Positions 26,180-34,584 of a stretch of 54,249 nt of DNA are shown here, piece by piece (position 1 is the first letter of the stretch; each line of letters begins with the position of its first letter). This stretch comes from Saprospiraceae bacterium (lineage in GTDB: Bacteria > Bacteroidota > Bacteroidia > Chitinophagales > Saprospiraceae), in NCBI GenBank assembly GCA_027486765.1, contig JAIXOO010000429.1:1-54249 (forward strand), read 5' to 3'. Both the position numbers and the translations under genes were made by a program. The notes below the pieces were generated by a model. That model saw nothing but the letters and a program-made list of their open reading frames with translations. It was not told the origin of the DNA and did no database searches.

Positions 26180-27592
26180 ATGTCAAACACCAACAAGACC
26201 AAACAGCTGGCTGCGGCGATTACCCTACCCACAGCTATAGCACTGATCATCAGTTCCATGATCGGATCAGGAGTTTACAAAAAAGTAGCTCCAATGTCCG
26301 AAACACTTCAATCGCCTTGGCTGGTTATGATTTGTTGGCTGCTCGGCGGATTAATCAGCTTGGCTGGTGCAATTAGCAACGCCGAAGTAGCAAGTTTGTT
26401 GGCTGGAACAGGCGGTGAATACCGCTATTACCGCACAATATACGGCAAATTTTTTGCTTTTGTATTTGGCTGGGCAAATTTTGCAGTAATCAAAACGGCT
26501 GCCATTGCTTCGATTGCGTATGTATTCACTCAATCATTTAATTCATTATTCCCTCTTCCTGATTTATTGCCGCAATGGGCAGGTGTAAATATAGGTGGTT
26601 GGATTTACCCTTTTGACAACCTGAGTGTCAAACTCTTCACGGTTCTTGTAATCGTTCTGCTTACGTTTGTCAACATTCGGGGCGTTAAACTTGGCGGGCA
26701 GATCAGCAAATGGTTGATCATCTTGGTACTTCTGGGCATTTCAACCATTATCGTCTTTGGTTTGAGCAGTGGTCAGGCGGACTGGAGCCGCTTGAGCCAG
26801 AATGCAACAGGATACGTTAGCCCGGGCTGGGGCGGACTGGTTTCGGCCATGTTTACCGCGATGCTGGCGGCTTTTTGGGCCTACGAGGGCTGGAACACCA
26901 TTGGCTACATTGGTGGAGAAATTCAAAATCCCAACCGCAATTTGCCAATCATCTTGTTTTGGGGTGTCATGACCGTGATTACGGTGTATCTATTGGCCAA
27001 TCTCACTTATTTGGTGCTGCTCCCAGTGGATCAACTGATCGAGATCAAAAAATCAACCAACAGTATCGCCGCAGTCGAAGCCATCAAGTCTTTTTGGGGG
27101 GCCGGTGGAGGATATTTTATTTCGATCCTGATTTTGGTGACGACCCTGGCTTCTACGCATACGACCATTTTGCTGGCCGCGCGCACTTATTTTGCGATGG
27201 CGGGCGAAGGGGTGTTTTTTAAAGGTGCCGATGAAATCCATCCTAAATACCAAACGCCGAGCAAAGCTTTGATTTATCAGTGTATTTGGACTTGTGGATT
27301 GGTATTTTCCGGTAGTTTTGATCAATTGACGGACATGCTCATTTTTGCGTCCTTCCTGTTTTATGGGGCTACCACGATGGGGGTCTTTATTTTGCGGCGC
27401 AAAATGCCAGATGCTCACCGCCCTTATCGCGTTTGGGGGTATCCCGTTGTTCCCATTGTGTTCATCTTTTTTTGTATCGTTTTGATTGGGAACACTCTGA
27501 TCAACCAACCGCGTGAAGCTTTGATGGGCATCGGATTGATTGCTACCGGATTGCCATTTTACTACTTTTGGAACAAAAAACTTCAGGATTGA
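26180..27592 (+). CDS. APC-family amino acid permease
   Basis: This 470-residue inner-membrane transporter has about 12 hydrophobic helices. The first helix carries the APC substrate-binding signature ALIISSMIGSGVYKK (family G-S/G-G). The consensus ANAEVASLLAGTGGEYRYYRTIYG-like region follows (NAEVASLLAGTGGEYRYY), then FWAYEGWNTIGYIGGEI (helix 6). The pattern is closest to L-type amino acid transporters (LAT branch). It probably exchanges or imports neutral amino acids. The ATG at 26180 (MSNTNKTKQLA) is preferred over the upstream 26114 start because the first 22 residues look non-homologous. It is divergent from the exported orphan and overlaps the patatin gene by 10 bp, tail to tail. Confidence 0.9.
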   Translation: MSNTNKTKQLAAAITLPTAIALIISSMIGSGVYKKVAPMSETLQSPWLVMICWLLGGLISLAGAISNAEVASLLAGTGGEYRYYRTIYGKFFAFVFGWANFAVIKTAAIASIAYVFTQSFNSLFPLPDLLPQWAGVNIGGWIYPFDNLSVKLFTVLVIVLLTFVNIRGVKLGGQISKWLIILVLLGISTIIVFGLSSGQADWSRLSQNATGYVSPGWGGLVSAMFTAMLAAFWAYEGWNTIGYIGGEIQNPNRNLPIILFWGVMTVITVYLLANLTYLVLLPVDQLIEIKKSTNSIAAVEAIKSFWGAGGGYFISILILVTTLASTHTTILLAARTYFAMAGEGVFFKGADEIHPKYQTPSKALIYQCIWTCGLVFSGSFDQLTDMLIFASFLFYGATTMGVFILRRKMPDAHRPYRVWGYPVVPIVFIFFCIVLIGNTLINQPREALMGIGLIATGLPFYYFWNKKLQD

Positions 27593-28371
27593 GCAGCGAT
27601 TTTTTTAAGCAGTTGTAGGCCATCTTCGTAACCAATTTCCAACTGTAGCTCACGGGCTTCGGCCGAAAAGTTCACGGGATTGGGTAAGGTGCGTGATGGA
27701 CGCAGGTACAGGAGTTTTTCGCCGTATTTGCGTTTCATCCCCCACAACAAGGGCAAAAACTTGGAGGCCTCGGCGACGTCGATGCCAATGAGTAGATCAA
27801 TATTGGGTTTTTGAAAGGTCATATCCACGGGCATGATTTTGTAAAGCCCGCCGTCGATGTACTTGTTTTGGCCAATTTGATGGGACTGGAAAGCAGGAAA
27901 ACTGGCGCTGCCGATGATGTATTCTACCAGAAGTTCTTTGGGGATGTCTTCTTGGAAAAAAGACTCTCCTCTACATTTAGTCAGGTTGTAAATGACTAGT
28001 CCAAAGTCGATCTTTGAGTTGCGAATCTCCTGTTCATTGAGTGCAGTACGTAATAGTTTTTTCAACCCATTGACCCGAATGCCACGATGGAGGAATCCGT
28101 CTTTGACCAAACCTAAATAACCTTCTTCTGGCTTTTCGTGCAATTGATCAAAAGCTTCTTCGGGGTGGCTGTTGCGCCACAAGTCCAAAGCTTTGGGTAG
28201 ATCTCCCTGGGCGATCAGGGCTGCATTAATGGCACCAACTGAAGCGCCCGTAGCAACCTTGATGTTGTTTTGAAAACCGTTCTCGTACATGGCTTGCCAA
28301 ACGCCGATTTGATAGGCACCCCGTGCGGCACCGCCGGATAAGGATAGTGCTAGGTTTAAATTGGTTTCCAT
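27583..28371 (-). CDS. Patatin-like phospholipase
   Basis: The 262-residue protein has the complete patatin catalytic pattern: oxyanion loop LSGGAARGAYQIGVW (about 11-25), nucleophile elbow GASVGA (Ser at about 44) and catalytic Asp in YIDGGLY (about 170). It is a cytosolic or peripheral Ser-Asp acyl hydrolase acting on lipids. Its length is that of the compact bacterial forms. It is transcribed divergently from the Sir2-GMC operon and converges on the APC permease. Regulation is not visible. Confidence 0.9.
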   Translation of the reverse strand: METNLNLALSLSGGAARGAYQIGVWQAMYENGFQNNIKVATGASVGAINAALIAQGDLPKALDLWRNSHPEEAFDQLHEKPEEGYLGLVKDGFLHRGIRVNGLKKLLRTALNEQEIRNSKIDFGLVIYNLTKCRGESFFQEDIPKELLVEYIIGSASFPAFQSHQIGQNKYIDGGLYKIMPVDMTFQKPNIDLLIGIDVAEASKFLPLLWGMKRKYGEKLLYLRPSRTLPNPVNFSAEARELQLEIGYEDGLQLLKKIAAQS

Positions 28372-28459
28372 TGGAGTTTCTTTACAACTATAAGGAAGGA
28401 CGGGATAAAATTGTTTTCAGAAAAGGCCTTATAGAGGCATAAATTTTACTAGACTAACC

Positions 28460-29149
28460 ATGAAAAAGGAAAAAATTGTTGTACTTTCCGGAGCTGGCAT
28501 GAGCGCCGAAAGTGGCATCAGCACCTTTCGGGACGCCAATGGGCTATGGGAGCAACACGACATTATGGAAGTGGCTTCGATAGAGGGCTGGCGCAAAAAC
28601 CCTGGCTTGGTGCTCAATTTTTACAACCAACGCCGGCAACAACTCAAAACAGTGCAACCGAATGCGGCACACCATGCTTTGGTGGAACTGGAACAAAAAT
28701 ACGAAGTGCACATCGTCACTCAGAATGTGGACGACTTGCACGAACGGGCGGGCAGTAGCTCGATCATCCACCTGCATGGCGAATTGCGCAAAGTACGGAG
28801 TTCCGTATACGAAAACCTAGTATACCATTGGGAGGGTGATCTCAATTTTGGAGACCTTTGTGAAAAAGGGGCACAACTGCGGCCACACATCGTCTGGTTT
28901 GGGGAGATGGTGCCCAAAATCACCGAGGGTGCCCAGCTGGTTGGTGAATGCGACCATTTGATCATCATCGGTACTTCCATGCAAGTTTACCCGGCGGCAG
29001 GTTTGGTGGATTATGCCCCGGGCCGAACACCAATATATTACGTTGATCCAAAACCCAGTTTAGATGCTCGGCATTATCCCGAAGTGAAAATTATCGCTGA
29101 AAAGGCAACGACTGGAGTACGCAAACTGGTGGATGAGTTACTGGCTTAA
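28460..29149 (+). CDS. cobB: Sir2-family NAD-dependent deacylase lacking zinc cysteines
   Basis: The 229-residue sirtuin has the NAD-binding motifs GAGMSAESGISTFRD (about 11-25) and TQNVDDLHERAG, with the catalytic His in IHLHGEL (about 110). A YxxR pair in NFYNQRR (about 53-57) resembles the residues that give class III sirtuins desuccinylase activity. The zinc-ribbon region between RSSVYENL and LRPHIVWFGE keeps only one Cys instead of four, so structural zinc is probably absent. The protein removes acyl groups from lysines and releases nicotinamide and O-acyl-ADP-ribose. The GMC oxidoreductase follows by 38 bp. Confidence 0.9.
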   Translation: MKKEKIVVLSGAGMSAESGISTFRDANGLWEQHDIMEVASIEGWRKNPGLVLNFYNQRRQQLKTVQPNAAHHALVELEQKYEVHIVTQNVDDLHERAGSSSIIHLHGELRKVRSSVYENLVYHWEGDLNFGDLCEKGAQLRPHIVWFGEMVPKITEGAQLVGECDHLIIIGTSMQVYPAAGLVDYAPGRTPIYYVDPKPSLDARHYPEVKIIAEKATTGVRKLVDELLA

Positions 29150-29187
29150 TACCAGTTTTATAAACATGCTTTTTAATAGCTGATCGC

Positions 29188-30795
29188 ATGACTTACGACT
29201 ACATCATCATCGGGGCTGGTTCGGCGGGCTGCGTATTGGCCAATCGCCTCTCAGCCAATCCCGCCAATCAGGTTTTATTATTGGAAGCTGGCGCTCCAGA
29301 TCGCAAACTGGAAATTCACATCCCAGCGGGTTATGCCAAATTGCACCGCTCGGAGGTGGATTGGGGCTTTGAAACCGAGCCGCAGGCGCAGCTCTATGAT
29401 CGCCGTGTATACTTGCCCAGGGGCAAAACCTTGGGGGGCTGTAGTTCTACCAATGCGATGGCCTATATTCGAGGAAACCATGAAGACTACAACGATTGGG
29501 CCAAATTAGGCAATCCATCTTGGGCTTTTGATCAGGTATTGCCCTACTTCAAACGTTCCGAGCACAATGAGCAATTGGATCAATTGAATCCAAACTATCA
29601 CGGCCAGGGTGGTTTGCTCAATGTTACCTACAACCAAAAGTATCGTTCGGCAGCTGCCGAGGCATTCGTCGCCTCATGTAAAATCATGGGAATACCCGAA
29701 AATCAAGATGTAAATGGTGCCGAACAAGAAGGTGCAGGCTATTTTCAGTTCAACATCAAAGACCAAAAAAGGCACAGCACGGCGACGGCCTTTTTGAAAC
29801 CGGCAATGTCACGGCCCAATTTGCAGGTCATTACTCAGGCGCAAACCCAATGCTTGTTGATTGAAAATGACCGGGCAGTAGGTGTGGAATTTCTGCTGGC
29901 TGGAAAATCTCCACAAACCGCCATGGCCAAGCGAGAAGTAATTTTGTGTGCCGGCGCTTTTCAAAGCCCCCAGTTGCTGATGCTTTCAGGCATTGGCCCA
30001 GCAGAAGAATTGAAAAAATGGGGAATCAGCGTCAAAAAAGCCTTGCCTGGGGTAGGCCAAAATTTACAAGACCATTTGTTTGTCAATGCTTCGGCCATTA
30101 CCCACACCAAAGGACTCAATCATGCGCTGAAACCACTGAGTCAACTGCAGTACTTATTGCAGTATGCGATTTCTAAATCCGGCCCCATGACCATTGGGCC
30201 CTTAGAAGCAGTCGCTTTTACGAAGGTATTCAAAGACAATGATCGGCCAGATCTGCAATTGCATTTTGCACCCATTCAGGCGGATTACAATACCGATTTG
30301 CACAATTGGAAAACGCTGCCAACGGTGGATGGCTTTAGTATTTTGCCCACTTTGCTTAAGCCGAAGAGTCGGGGTTACGTGGGTTTGCGCTCTACCGACC
30401 CAGCTGCAGCACCACTGATTCAGCCCAATTTCCTTAGCGAGGAGCATGACCTGAAGATACTGGTTGAAGGCATCAAACTGGCCTTGGAACTTATGGATCA
30501 AAGTCCATTGCAGGCGATTACCAAATCAAGCGTGGCTCCACCTGCAAAAGGTGCTTCGGAAGAAGCCATCATCGAACACATCAGACTCCGGGTAGAAACG
30601 GTTTACCACCCCATAGGAACTTGCAAAATGGGCTCCGACGAAATGGCCGTCGTGGATGAACAACTCCGAGTGCGGGGTATTGAAGGCTTGCGGGTGGTAG
30701 ATGCTTCGATTATGCCCACGATTGTTTCGGGGAATACGAATGCTCCGGTCATTATGATTGCGGAAAAAGCGGCGGATTTGATTTTGGGGAATTGA
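29188..30795 (+). CDS. GMC-family FAD-dependent oxidoreductase (choline dehydrogenase-like)
   Basis: This 535-residue flavoprotein has the N-terminal FAD-binding IIGAGSAGCVLANRLS (about 6-21). It also has the GMC signatures GKTLGGCSSTNAMAYIRG (about 83-100) and GAFQSPQLLMLSGIGP (about 252-267). The C-terminal active-site His lies in YHPIGTCKMG (about 473). It oxidises an alcohol, with choline, glucose and aliphatic alcohols as family substrates; the actual substrate cannot be read. There is no signal peptide, so it is cytosolic. It is co-directional with the sirtuin. A complex inverted repeat begins 36 bp after its stop. Confidence 0.93.
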   Translation: MTYDYIIIGAGSAGCVLANRLSANPANQVLLLEAGAPDRKLEIHIPAGYAKLHRSEVDWGFETEPQAQLYDRRVYLPRGKTLGGCSSTNAMAYIRGNHEDYNDWAKLGNPSWAFDQVLPYFKRSEHNEQLDQLNPNYHGQGGLLNVTYNQKYRSAAAEAFVASCKIMGIPENQDVNGAEQEGAGYFQFNIKDQKRHSTATAFLKPAMSRPNLQVITQAQTQCLLIENDRAVGVEFLLAGKSPQTAMAKREVILCAGAFQSPQLLMLSGIGPAEELKKWGISVKKALPGVGQNLQDHLFVNASAITHTKGLNHALKPLSQLQYLLQYAISKSGPMTIGPLEAVAFTKVFKDNDRPDLQLHFAPIQADYNTDLHNWKTLPTVDGFSILPTLLKPKSRGYVGLRSTDPAAAPLIQPNFLSEEHDLKILVEGIKLALELMDQSPLQAITKSSVAPPAKGASEEAIIEHIRLRVETVYHPIGTCKMGSDEMAVVDEQLRVRGIEGLRVVDASIMPTIVSGNTNAPVIMIAEKAADLILGN

Positions 30796-30830
30796 GGATT
30801 TTATGCCACAGTAATGGTGGATATTTTGCT

Positions 30831-30973
30831 CGGAGGACATGAATTGCCTCCAGCTTCAGCTGGTGGTTGACATGGCTATCTCCTATTGGGCTTTAGCCCG
30901 GCTTAAAATAAAGCCCATATGAAGGTGCAATCCTGATCCACGCGCTAAAGCACGTGGCAATTCATGCCCTCCG
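30831..30973. repeat. 143-bp nested inverted repeat
   Basis: The outer arms GGAGGACATGAATTGCC (about 30832-30848) and GGCAATTCATGCCCTCC (about 30956-30972) pair with one mismatch. Inside lie a CCAGCTTCAGCTGG palindrome (about 30850), GGGCTTTAGCCC and TAAAGCCC (about 30888-30915), and CCACGCGCTAAAGCACGTGG (about 30938-30957). The layout resembles paired REP or MITE elements. It sits between two convergent genes. Confidence 0.8.
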
Positions 30974-31001
30974 CTTCCAGAAAACAAAAACATTCTTGGG
31001 G

Positions 31002-31892
31002 CTACTGCTCCGTCTTCTTCGCCCAATACCGCAACAAGCCCGCCACACTCATGTGCGCCGGATTGGCCGCAGCATATTTTTCCAAATCAATTGGTGTAGC
31101 ACCGCCATCAACCAACTGCTGTTGTACGTATTGCTCAAATATTGGGATGATTGCTTCGACAGGGGTTTGATCGTCAAAATAAGGTTTGATCCAATTGGCC
31201 CAATCCAACAAATGTCGTTCCAGATCCAGCAAATGATTGGGGATATCCGTTTTGACCAAGCCAAAATGGGTAAGGTACAATTCAGTTGGTTTTAAGCTGG
31301 ACAACAAACGAATGGACTGCAACCAGTCTTCCACATTGATGTCGGGTGGAGGGCAGGGTGGAACTACAATGCCGGTTCCTATTTTGACACCTGCTACATC
31401 GCCAGTGAAAACTTTATCTCCAATTTGCCAAACCAGGTGATGCACGGCATGCCCCGGAGTATGCCAGGCTTTCACACTTACCCCCTCTAAATAGATGGTT
31501 TCGCCATGCGCGACTACGCGCAATTGTGCCTGCGGAATAGGTTTCATTTCTCCCCAGAGTACATCCATTTGATCCAAATAAATCCGTCGGGCTGAATTGA
31601 CCAACTTTTCAGGATTGTTCATATGCCTTTCCCCAAAGGGATGCAGGTAAATGGTAGCACCGTGTTGCGCAAAAGCCCAGGCGGCTCCAGCGTGATCAAA
31701 ATGGATGTGGGTGATAAAAACGTGTTTGATGTCGGCGGGGGTGTAGCCGTATTGAGCCAAACCTTTTTCCAGAATCGGAAAGGTGGAGTAGGGTCCAGTT
31801 TCGATCAAAATTGGGCCATTGTCGGTTTCAATCAAAAAAACAGCGATTGCTTCCGAAGCACCCAAAAATTGAAGGTCGAGGATGTTGATCAT
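31002..31892 (-). CDS. Metallo-beta-lactamase-fold hydrolase
   Basis: The 296-residue protein has the MBL-fold metal motif THIHFDHAG (about 60-68, HxHxDH), a second His in WHTPGHAVHH (about 142-151) and an Asp in FTGDVAG (about 165). A helical C-terminal tail (about 225-296) resembles that of MBL proteins used as thiolesterase-like hydrolases. There is no signal peptide, so it is cytosolic, and its substrate is unknown. It is monocistronic and followed, tail to tail, by the GMC gene across the repeat element. Confidence 0.87.
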   Translation of the reverse strand: MINILDLQFLGASEAIAVFLIETDNGPILIETGPYSTFPILEKGLAQYGYTPADIKHVFITHIHFDHAGAAWAFAQHGATIYLHPFGERHMNNPEKLVNSARRIYLDQMDVLWGEMKPIPQAQLRVVAHGETIYLEGVSVKAWHTPGHAVHHLVWQIGDKVFTGDVAGVKIGTGIVVPPCPPPDINVEDWLQSIRLLSSLKPTELYLTHFGLVKTDIPNHLLDLERHLLDWANWIKPYFDDQTPVEAIIPIFEQYVQQQLVDGGATPIDLEKYAAANPAHMSVAGLLRYWAKKTEQ

Positions 31893-31921
31893 AGGTTGGT
31901 TTTGATAGGCTAAAGATAAGG

Positions 31922-32103
31922 TGCTAATTTGCTAATTTGCTAATGTGTTGAGGGGTTAAGGGGCGATAAAAAAATAAGTGATCATTTTGCCAGAGGATTA
32001 GATAAGTAAACGTTTCATTTCAAGTGTCTTATCTAATCCTCTGGCTCAGGAAAAATGATCACTTATTTTTGCCCCACTACTAATGTAAGAATATGGTAGT
32101 GGG
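31922..32103. repeat. Long inverted repeat (31960-32075) with adjacent small repeats
   Basis: The left arm (31960-32006: GGGGC..AAAATAAGTGATCATTTT..GCCAGAGGATTAGATAAG) pairs with the right arm 32028-32075, leaving a 21-base loop and a 6-base bulge. Before it is a triple TTGCTAATT-like repeat (31925-31945). After it is the hairpin CCCACTAC...GTAGTGGG (32074-32103). The right-arm end plus flank (TGATCACTTATTTTTGCCCCACTAC region) recurs with two changes at 50643-50668. Confidence 0.8.
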
Positions 32104-32142
32104 TTAAAGTATTGAAGTCCTAATAAAGGTACGATCAACACA

Positions 32143-33240
32143 TTAACCCATCAACAAATTATACAGGTTTTGCCACCCCATTTGACGTTGGAGCAGTAAA
32201 ATCGCTTCTTTGCTGCGAACTCCGCTTTGACAATGGACAACTACGGGGTGTTGGCGGTCAATTTTATGCAAATTATCCAGCAATTCTCCCAAGGGGATCA
32301 ATATTCCCCCCAGATTTTGCCGGGCGTATTCTTCGGGTTGGCGTACATCAATCAGCTGAAAACTATGCCCGGAGGAGCGCCATTTTTCGAGTGTTTCCAT
32401 CGAAATGCTCGGCACTTCCAATTGTGATGGTGTGCAATAGTAGCTCGTGTCACGTAGAGCTGTGATGGGATAAGCTTCCTGCGCCATTAATTTGATGCTG
32501 CGGGCACTCATGCTGGCTGCATCAAAAAGGAAGAGTTTACCCACCAATGGCTCCCCGATGCCGGTTATGATTTTGATGACTTCGTTGGCTTGCATGCTGC
32601 CGATGATTCCGGGGAGCACCCCCAATACACCACCTTCGGCGCAAGAGGGAATGGTACCCGGTGGCGGAGGTTCGGGATATAAATTGCGGTAGTTGAGCCC
32701 CCGTTTGCCATCGGGTAGCGGGAAGTTAAAAACCGAAACTTGCCCTTCGTAGCGAAAAATGGAGGCATAAACATTGACTTTCCCGGTGAGTACACAAGCG
32801 TCGTTGACCAAATAGCGGGTAGGAAAATTGTCGGTTCCATCTGCAACGAGGTCGTATTCGGCAATGATGGCCAGTGCATTGTCGGCATTGAGCGCCGTTT
32901 CGTAAACCTGAACCTCCACATGTGGATTCAGGGTTTGGATGCGCTGTGCCGCCGTTTGGGCTTTAGACTTCCCCAAATCCTCGGGTGTATAGAGGATCTG
33001 TCGTTGTAAATTGCTGAGATCGATGGTGTCAAAATCCACAATGCCAATCTTGCCCACCCCTGCAGCGGCCAGATAGAGTAGGAGGGGAGAACCCAGCCCA
33101 CCAGCGCCTACCACCAGTACTTTGGCAGCCTTGAGTTTTTGTTGAGCGACGACATCAAAATCTGGTAACGCCAAATGCCGGGCGTATCTTTGCTCCTCAC
33201 TTGCCGTTAACCTTGGCAAAACCTCCGATCCGTAAATCAT
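32143..33240 (-). CDS. moeB: MoeB/ThiF-type adenylyltransferase fused to rhodanese
   Basis: The 365-residue protein joins an E1-like adenylyltransferase (about 10-260) to a rhodanese domain (about 280-365). The ATP-binding VLVVGAGGLGSPLLLYLAAAGVG (about 41-63), VDFDTIDLSNLQRQ with the catalytic Arg, and PSCAEGGVLGVLPG are clear. The rhodanese has the active Cys in VVHCQSGVRS. The protein would adenylate and then sulfurate the C-terminus of a MoaD/ThiS-like carrier for molybdopterin, thiamin or thiolation chemistry. The usual two CxxC zinc pairs of MoeB/ThiF are not seen. No MoaD, ThiS or MoaE gene lies nearby. Confidence 0.9.
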   Translation of the reverse strand: MIYGSEVLPRLTASEEQRYARHLALPDFDVVAQQKLKAAKVLVVGAGGLGSPLLLYLAAAGVGKIGIVDFDTIDLSNLQRQILYTPEDLGKSKAQTAAQRIQTLNPHVEVQVYETALNADNALAIIAEYDLVADGTDNFPTRYLVNDACVLTGKVNVYASIFRYEGQVSVFNFPLPDGKRGLNYRNLYPEPPPPGTIPSCAEGGVLGVLPGIIGSMQANEVIKIITGIGEPLVGKLFLFDAASMSARSIKLMAQEAYPITALRDTSYYCTPSQLEVPSISMETLEKWRSSGHSFQLIDVRQPEEYARQNLGGILIPLGELLDNLHKIDRQHPVVVHCQSGVRSKEAILLLQRQMGWQNLYNLLMG

Positions 33241-33299
33241 AGTGCACCTTTAGACGAAAAAGAAATAAAAATTTTATATAACAAAAACTTTGATTAAAT

Positions 33300-33445
33300 T
33301 TACCTCAGCGTAAAGAATTGACCAGGGTTTGACGGTGCCATCGTGGTTTTTGAGGTCTGATTCCACACGCTAGCATACCCATTGTAACGTATAATCGGTT
33401 TTTGGGATAGCCTCTTTCCGCATTCGGGGGAGGCCTTTTTTTTGT
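33300..33445 (+). ncRNA. Candidate small RNA with strong terminator
   Basis: Between two minus-strand genes lies about 145 bp with no ORF that ends in a good plus-strand intrinsic terminator: GCCTCTTTCCG-CATT-CGGGGGAGGC (33410-33434) plus a run of nine T. Upstream, TAAATTTA (33295-33302) is one base off the TAnnTTTG -7 box. There is no plus-strand gene to terminate for more than 5 kb upstream, so an orphan transcript is the simplest reading. I could not match it to tmRNA, SRP RNA or RNase P. A 6S-like RNA is possible. Confidence 0.4.
33410..33443 (+). terminator. Intrinsic terminator of the candidate small RNA
   Basis: A GC-rich stem with a CATT loop is followed by nine T on the plus strand. 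On the minus strand there is no T run, so the direction is clear. Confidence 0.75.
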
Positions 33446-33452
33446 CCATTTT

Positions 33453-34490
33453 CTACCGATGGTATTTCATCGTCAACAAATTAATGTTGCTCACCACAAT
33501 TTGTCCCATTGTAAAACACTTGTCAAAAATGTCATTCTTGTGGTGGTAAATCAGCTCTTCTCGAAGTTGCTGGATTTTTTCAGAGGGAGCAATGTCATCC
33601 GCCATCATGGTTTGGAAAAAAAGCGCGGTGCGATTGGGCTGGGTCTTCATGCGTACGGCCATCAAACTACGTTCTTCCAACTGATACTGTAAAACAGATT
33701 CGGGTGCCATGTTGTTGATGCCTAAAAAGATAATCGGGTTGTTTTCCCTGAAGTATTGGGGGAGATAAAAACTCTTACGCCCCTCGTAAGACTGTTGATC
33801 AAAGTCAATGGCCCGCATCCGGTATTGGTTGCCTTCAATATCGGGGGTGATGTCCACTACGTAGTTGTACGAACGCATGTCTCCCAAAAGCCGGGCAAAA
33901 CAACGTTCGTTGAATTTGACAAACTCCTTGGCGATCCTGGTCTTGTTAAAAACCGATTCCTGCAGGTGGCGTTTCATAAAATCGTCACCCGGTACTCCTG
34001 CAATGTGCTCTTCGATCAAAGTACTACCACTCACGATATAGATCATCGTATTGGGCGAAAGGATATCTTCCAATTCCAGGCCATACACGCGCGAGGCATC
34101 CGCTTGTTTGACATAAAAGTGATCGTAGTTGTCATTGATGCGGTTGATGATGCGAATGCGGAAGGGTTTGGAGTTGCCAAAATTGCAGTAGTCAATTCGG
34201 GCAATGGTGAGGTGATCCAACAATTCTACGTTTCCATCCACTTTGAGCAGCGAATAGATGTACTTGAGGGACTGATAAATTTCCTTTTGATCGTACTCGG
34301 GGTAATACACCGTTTCCCAAAGGGTATCGTTGCCCTCCTGATCGATCAGGGGGATCGCAGTATTGTAGCGCAACAAATCGCTGTATTGCAGTGGCAGATC
34401 AGCCGCGCGATTGTACTTGATCAAATACTCCAACAGGTGTTCCCGGATGGGATACACCTGTTTTTTTTGAGAAGGTACGTTTCCTTTCAT
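33453..34490 (-). CDS. Conserved-looking protein of unknown function
   Basis: The 345-residue protein starts at MKGNVPSQKKQVYPIREHLLEYL (34490). An open frame continuing upstream to 34823 runs into acs and a repeat and is not coding. It looks soluble and well folded. The most conserved-looking part is about 175-250: GVPGDDFMKRHL, AKEFVKFNERCFARLLGDMR, then YRMRAIDFDQQSYEGRKSF. The IDFDQQ with an upstream basic and Asn-rich helix is vaguely reminiscent of kinase or HipA-like catalytic ends, but I do not assign a function. An inverted minisatellite (34520-34581) separates it from acs, so co-transcription is uncertain. Confidence 0.7.
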   Translation of the reverse strand: MKGNVPSQKKQVYPIREHLLEYLIKYNRAADLPLQYSDLLRYNTAIPLIDQEGNDTLWETVYYPEYDQKEIYQSLKYIYSLLKVDGNVELLDHLTIARIDYCNFGNSKPFRIRIINRINDNYDHFYVKQADASRVYGLELEDILSPNTMIYIVSGSTLIEEHIAGVPGDDFMKRHLQESVFNKTRIAKEFVKFNERCFARLLGDMRSYNYVVDITPDIEGNQYRMRAIDFDQQSYEGRKSFYLPQYFRENNPIIFLGINNMAPESVLQYQLEERSLMAVRMKTQPNRTALFFQTMMADDIAPSEKIQQLREELIYHHKNDIFDKCFTMGQIVVSNINLLTMKYHR

Positions 34491-34519
34491 GATTTTTTTG
34501 ATAGCCACTGCCCAACCAA

Positions 34520-34581
34520 CAGGGTTCCAAGGTTCGGTTGCCCAACCCGGGAACCTTGGAACCTTGGAACCTTGGAACCCT
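34520..34581. repeat. Inverted minisatellite of GGTTCCAAG units, copy 1
   Basis: AGGGTTCCAAGGTTC, a turning point CGGTTGCCCAACCCGG, then GAACCTTGGAACC units repeated to GGAACCC. The left arm has about one and a half units and the right arm about three. A related but longer copy is at 38787-38894. It lies 4 bp before the acs stop codon in plus coordinates, that is, directly downstream of acs. Confidence 0.85.
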
Positions 34582-34584
34582 TTT

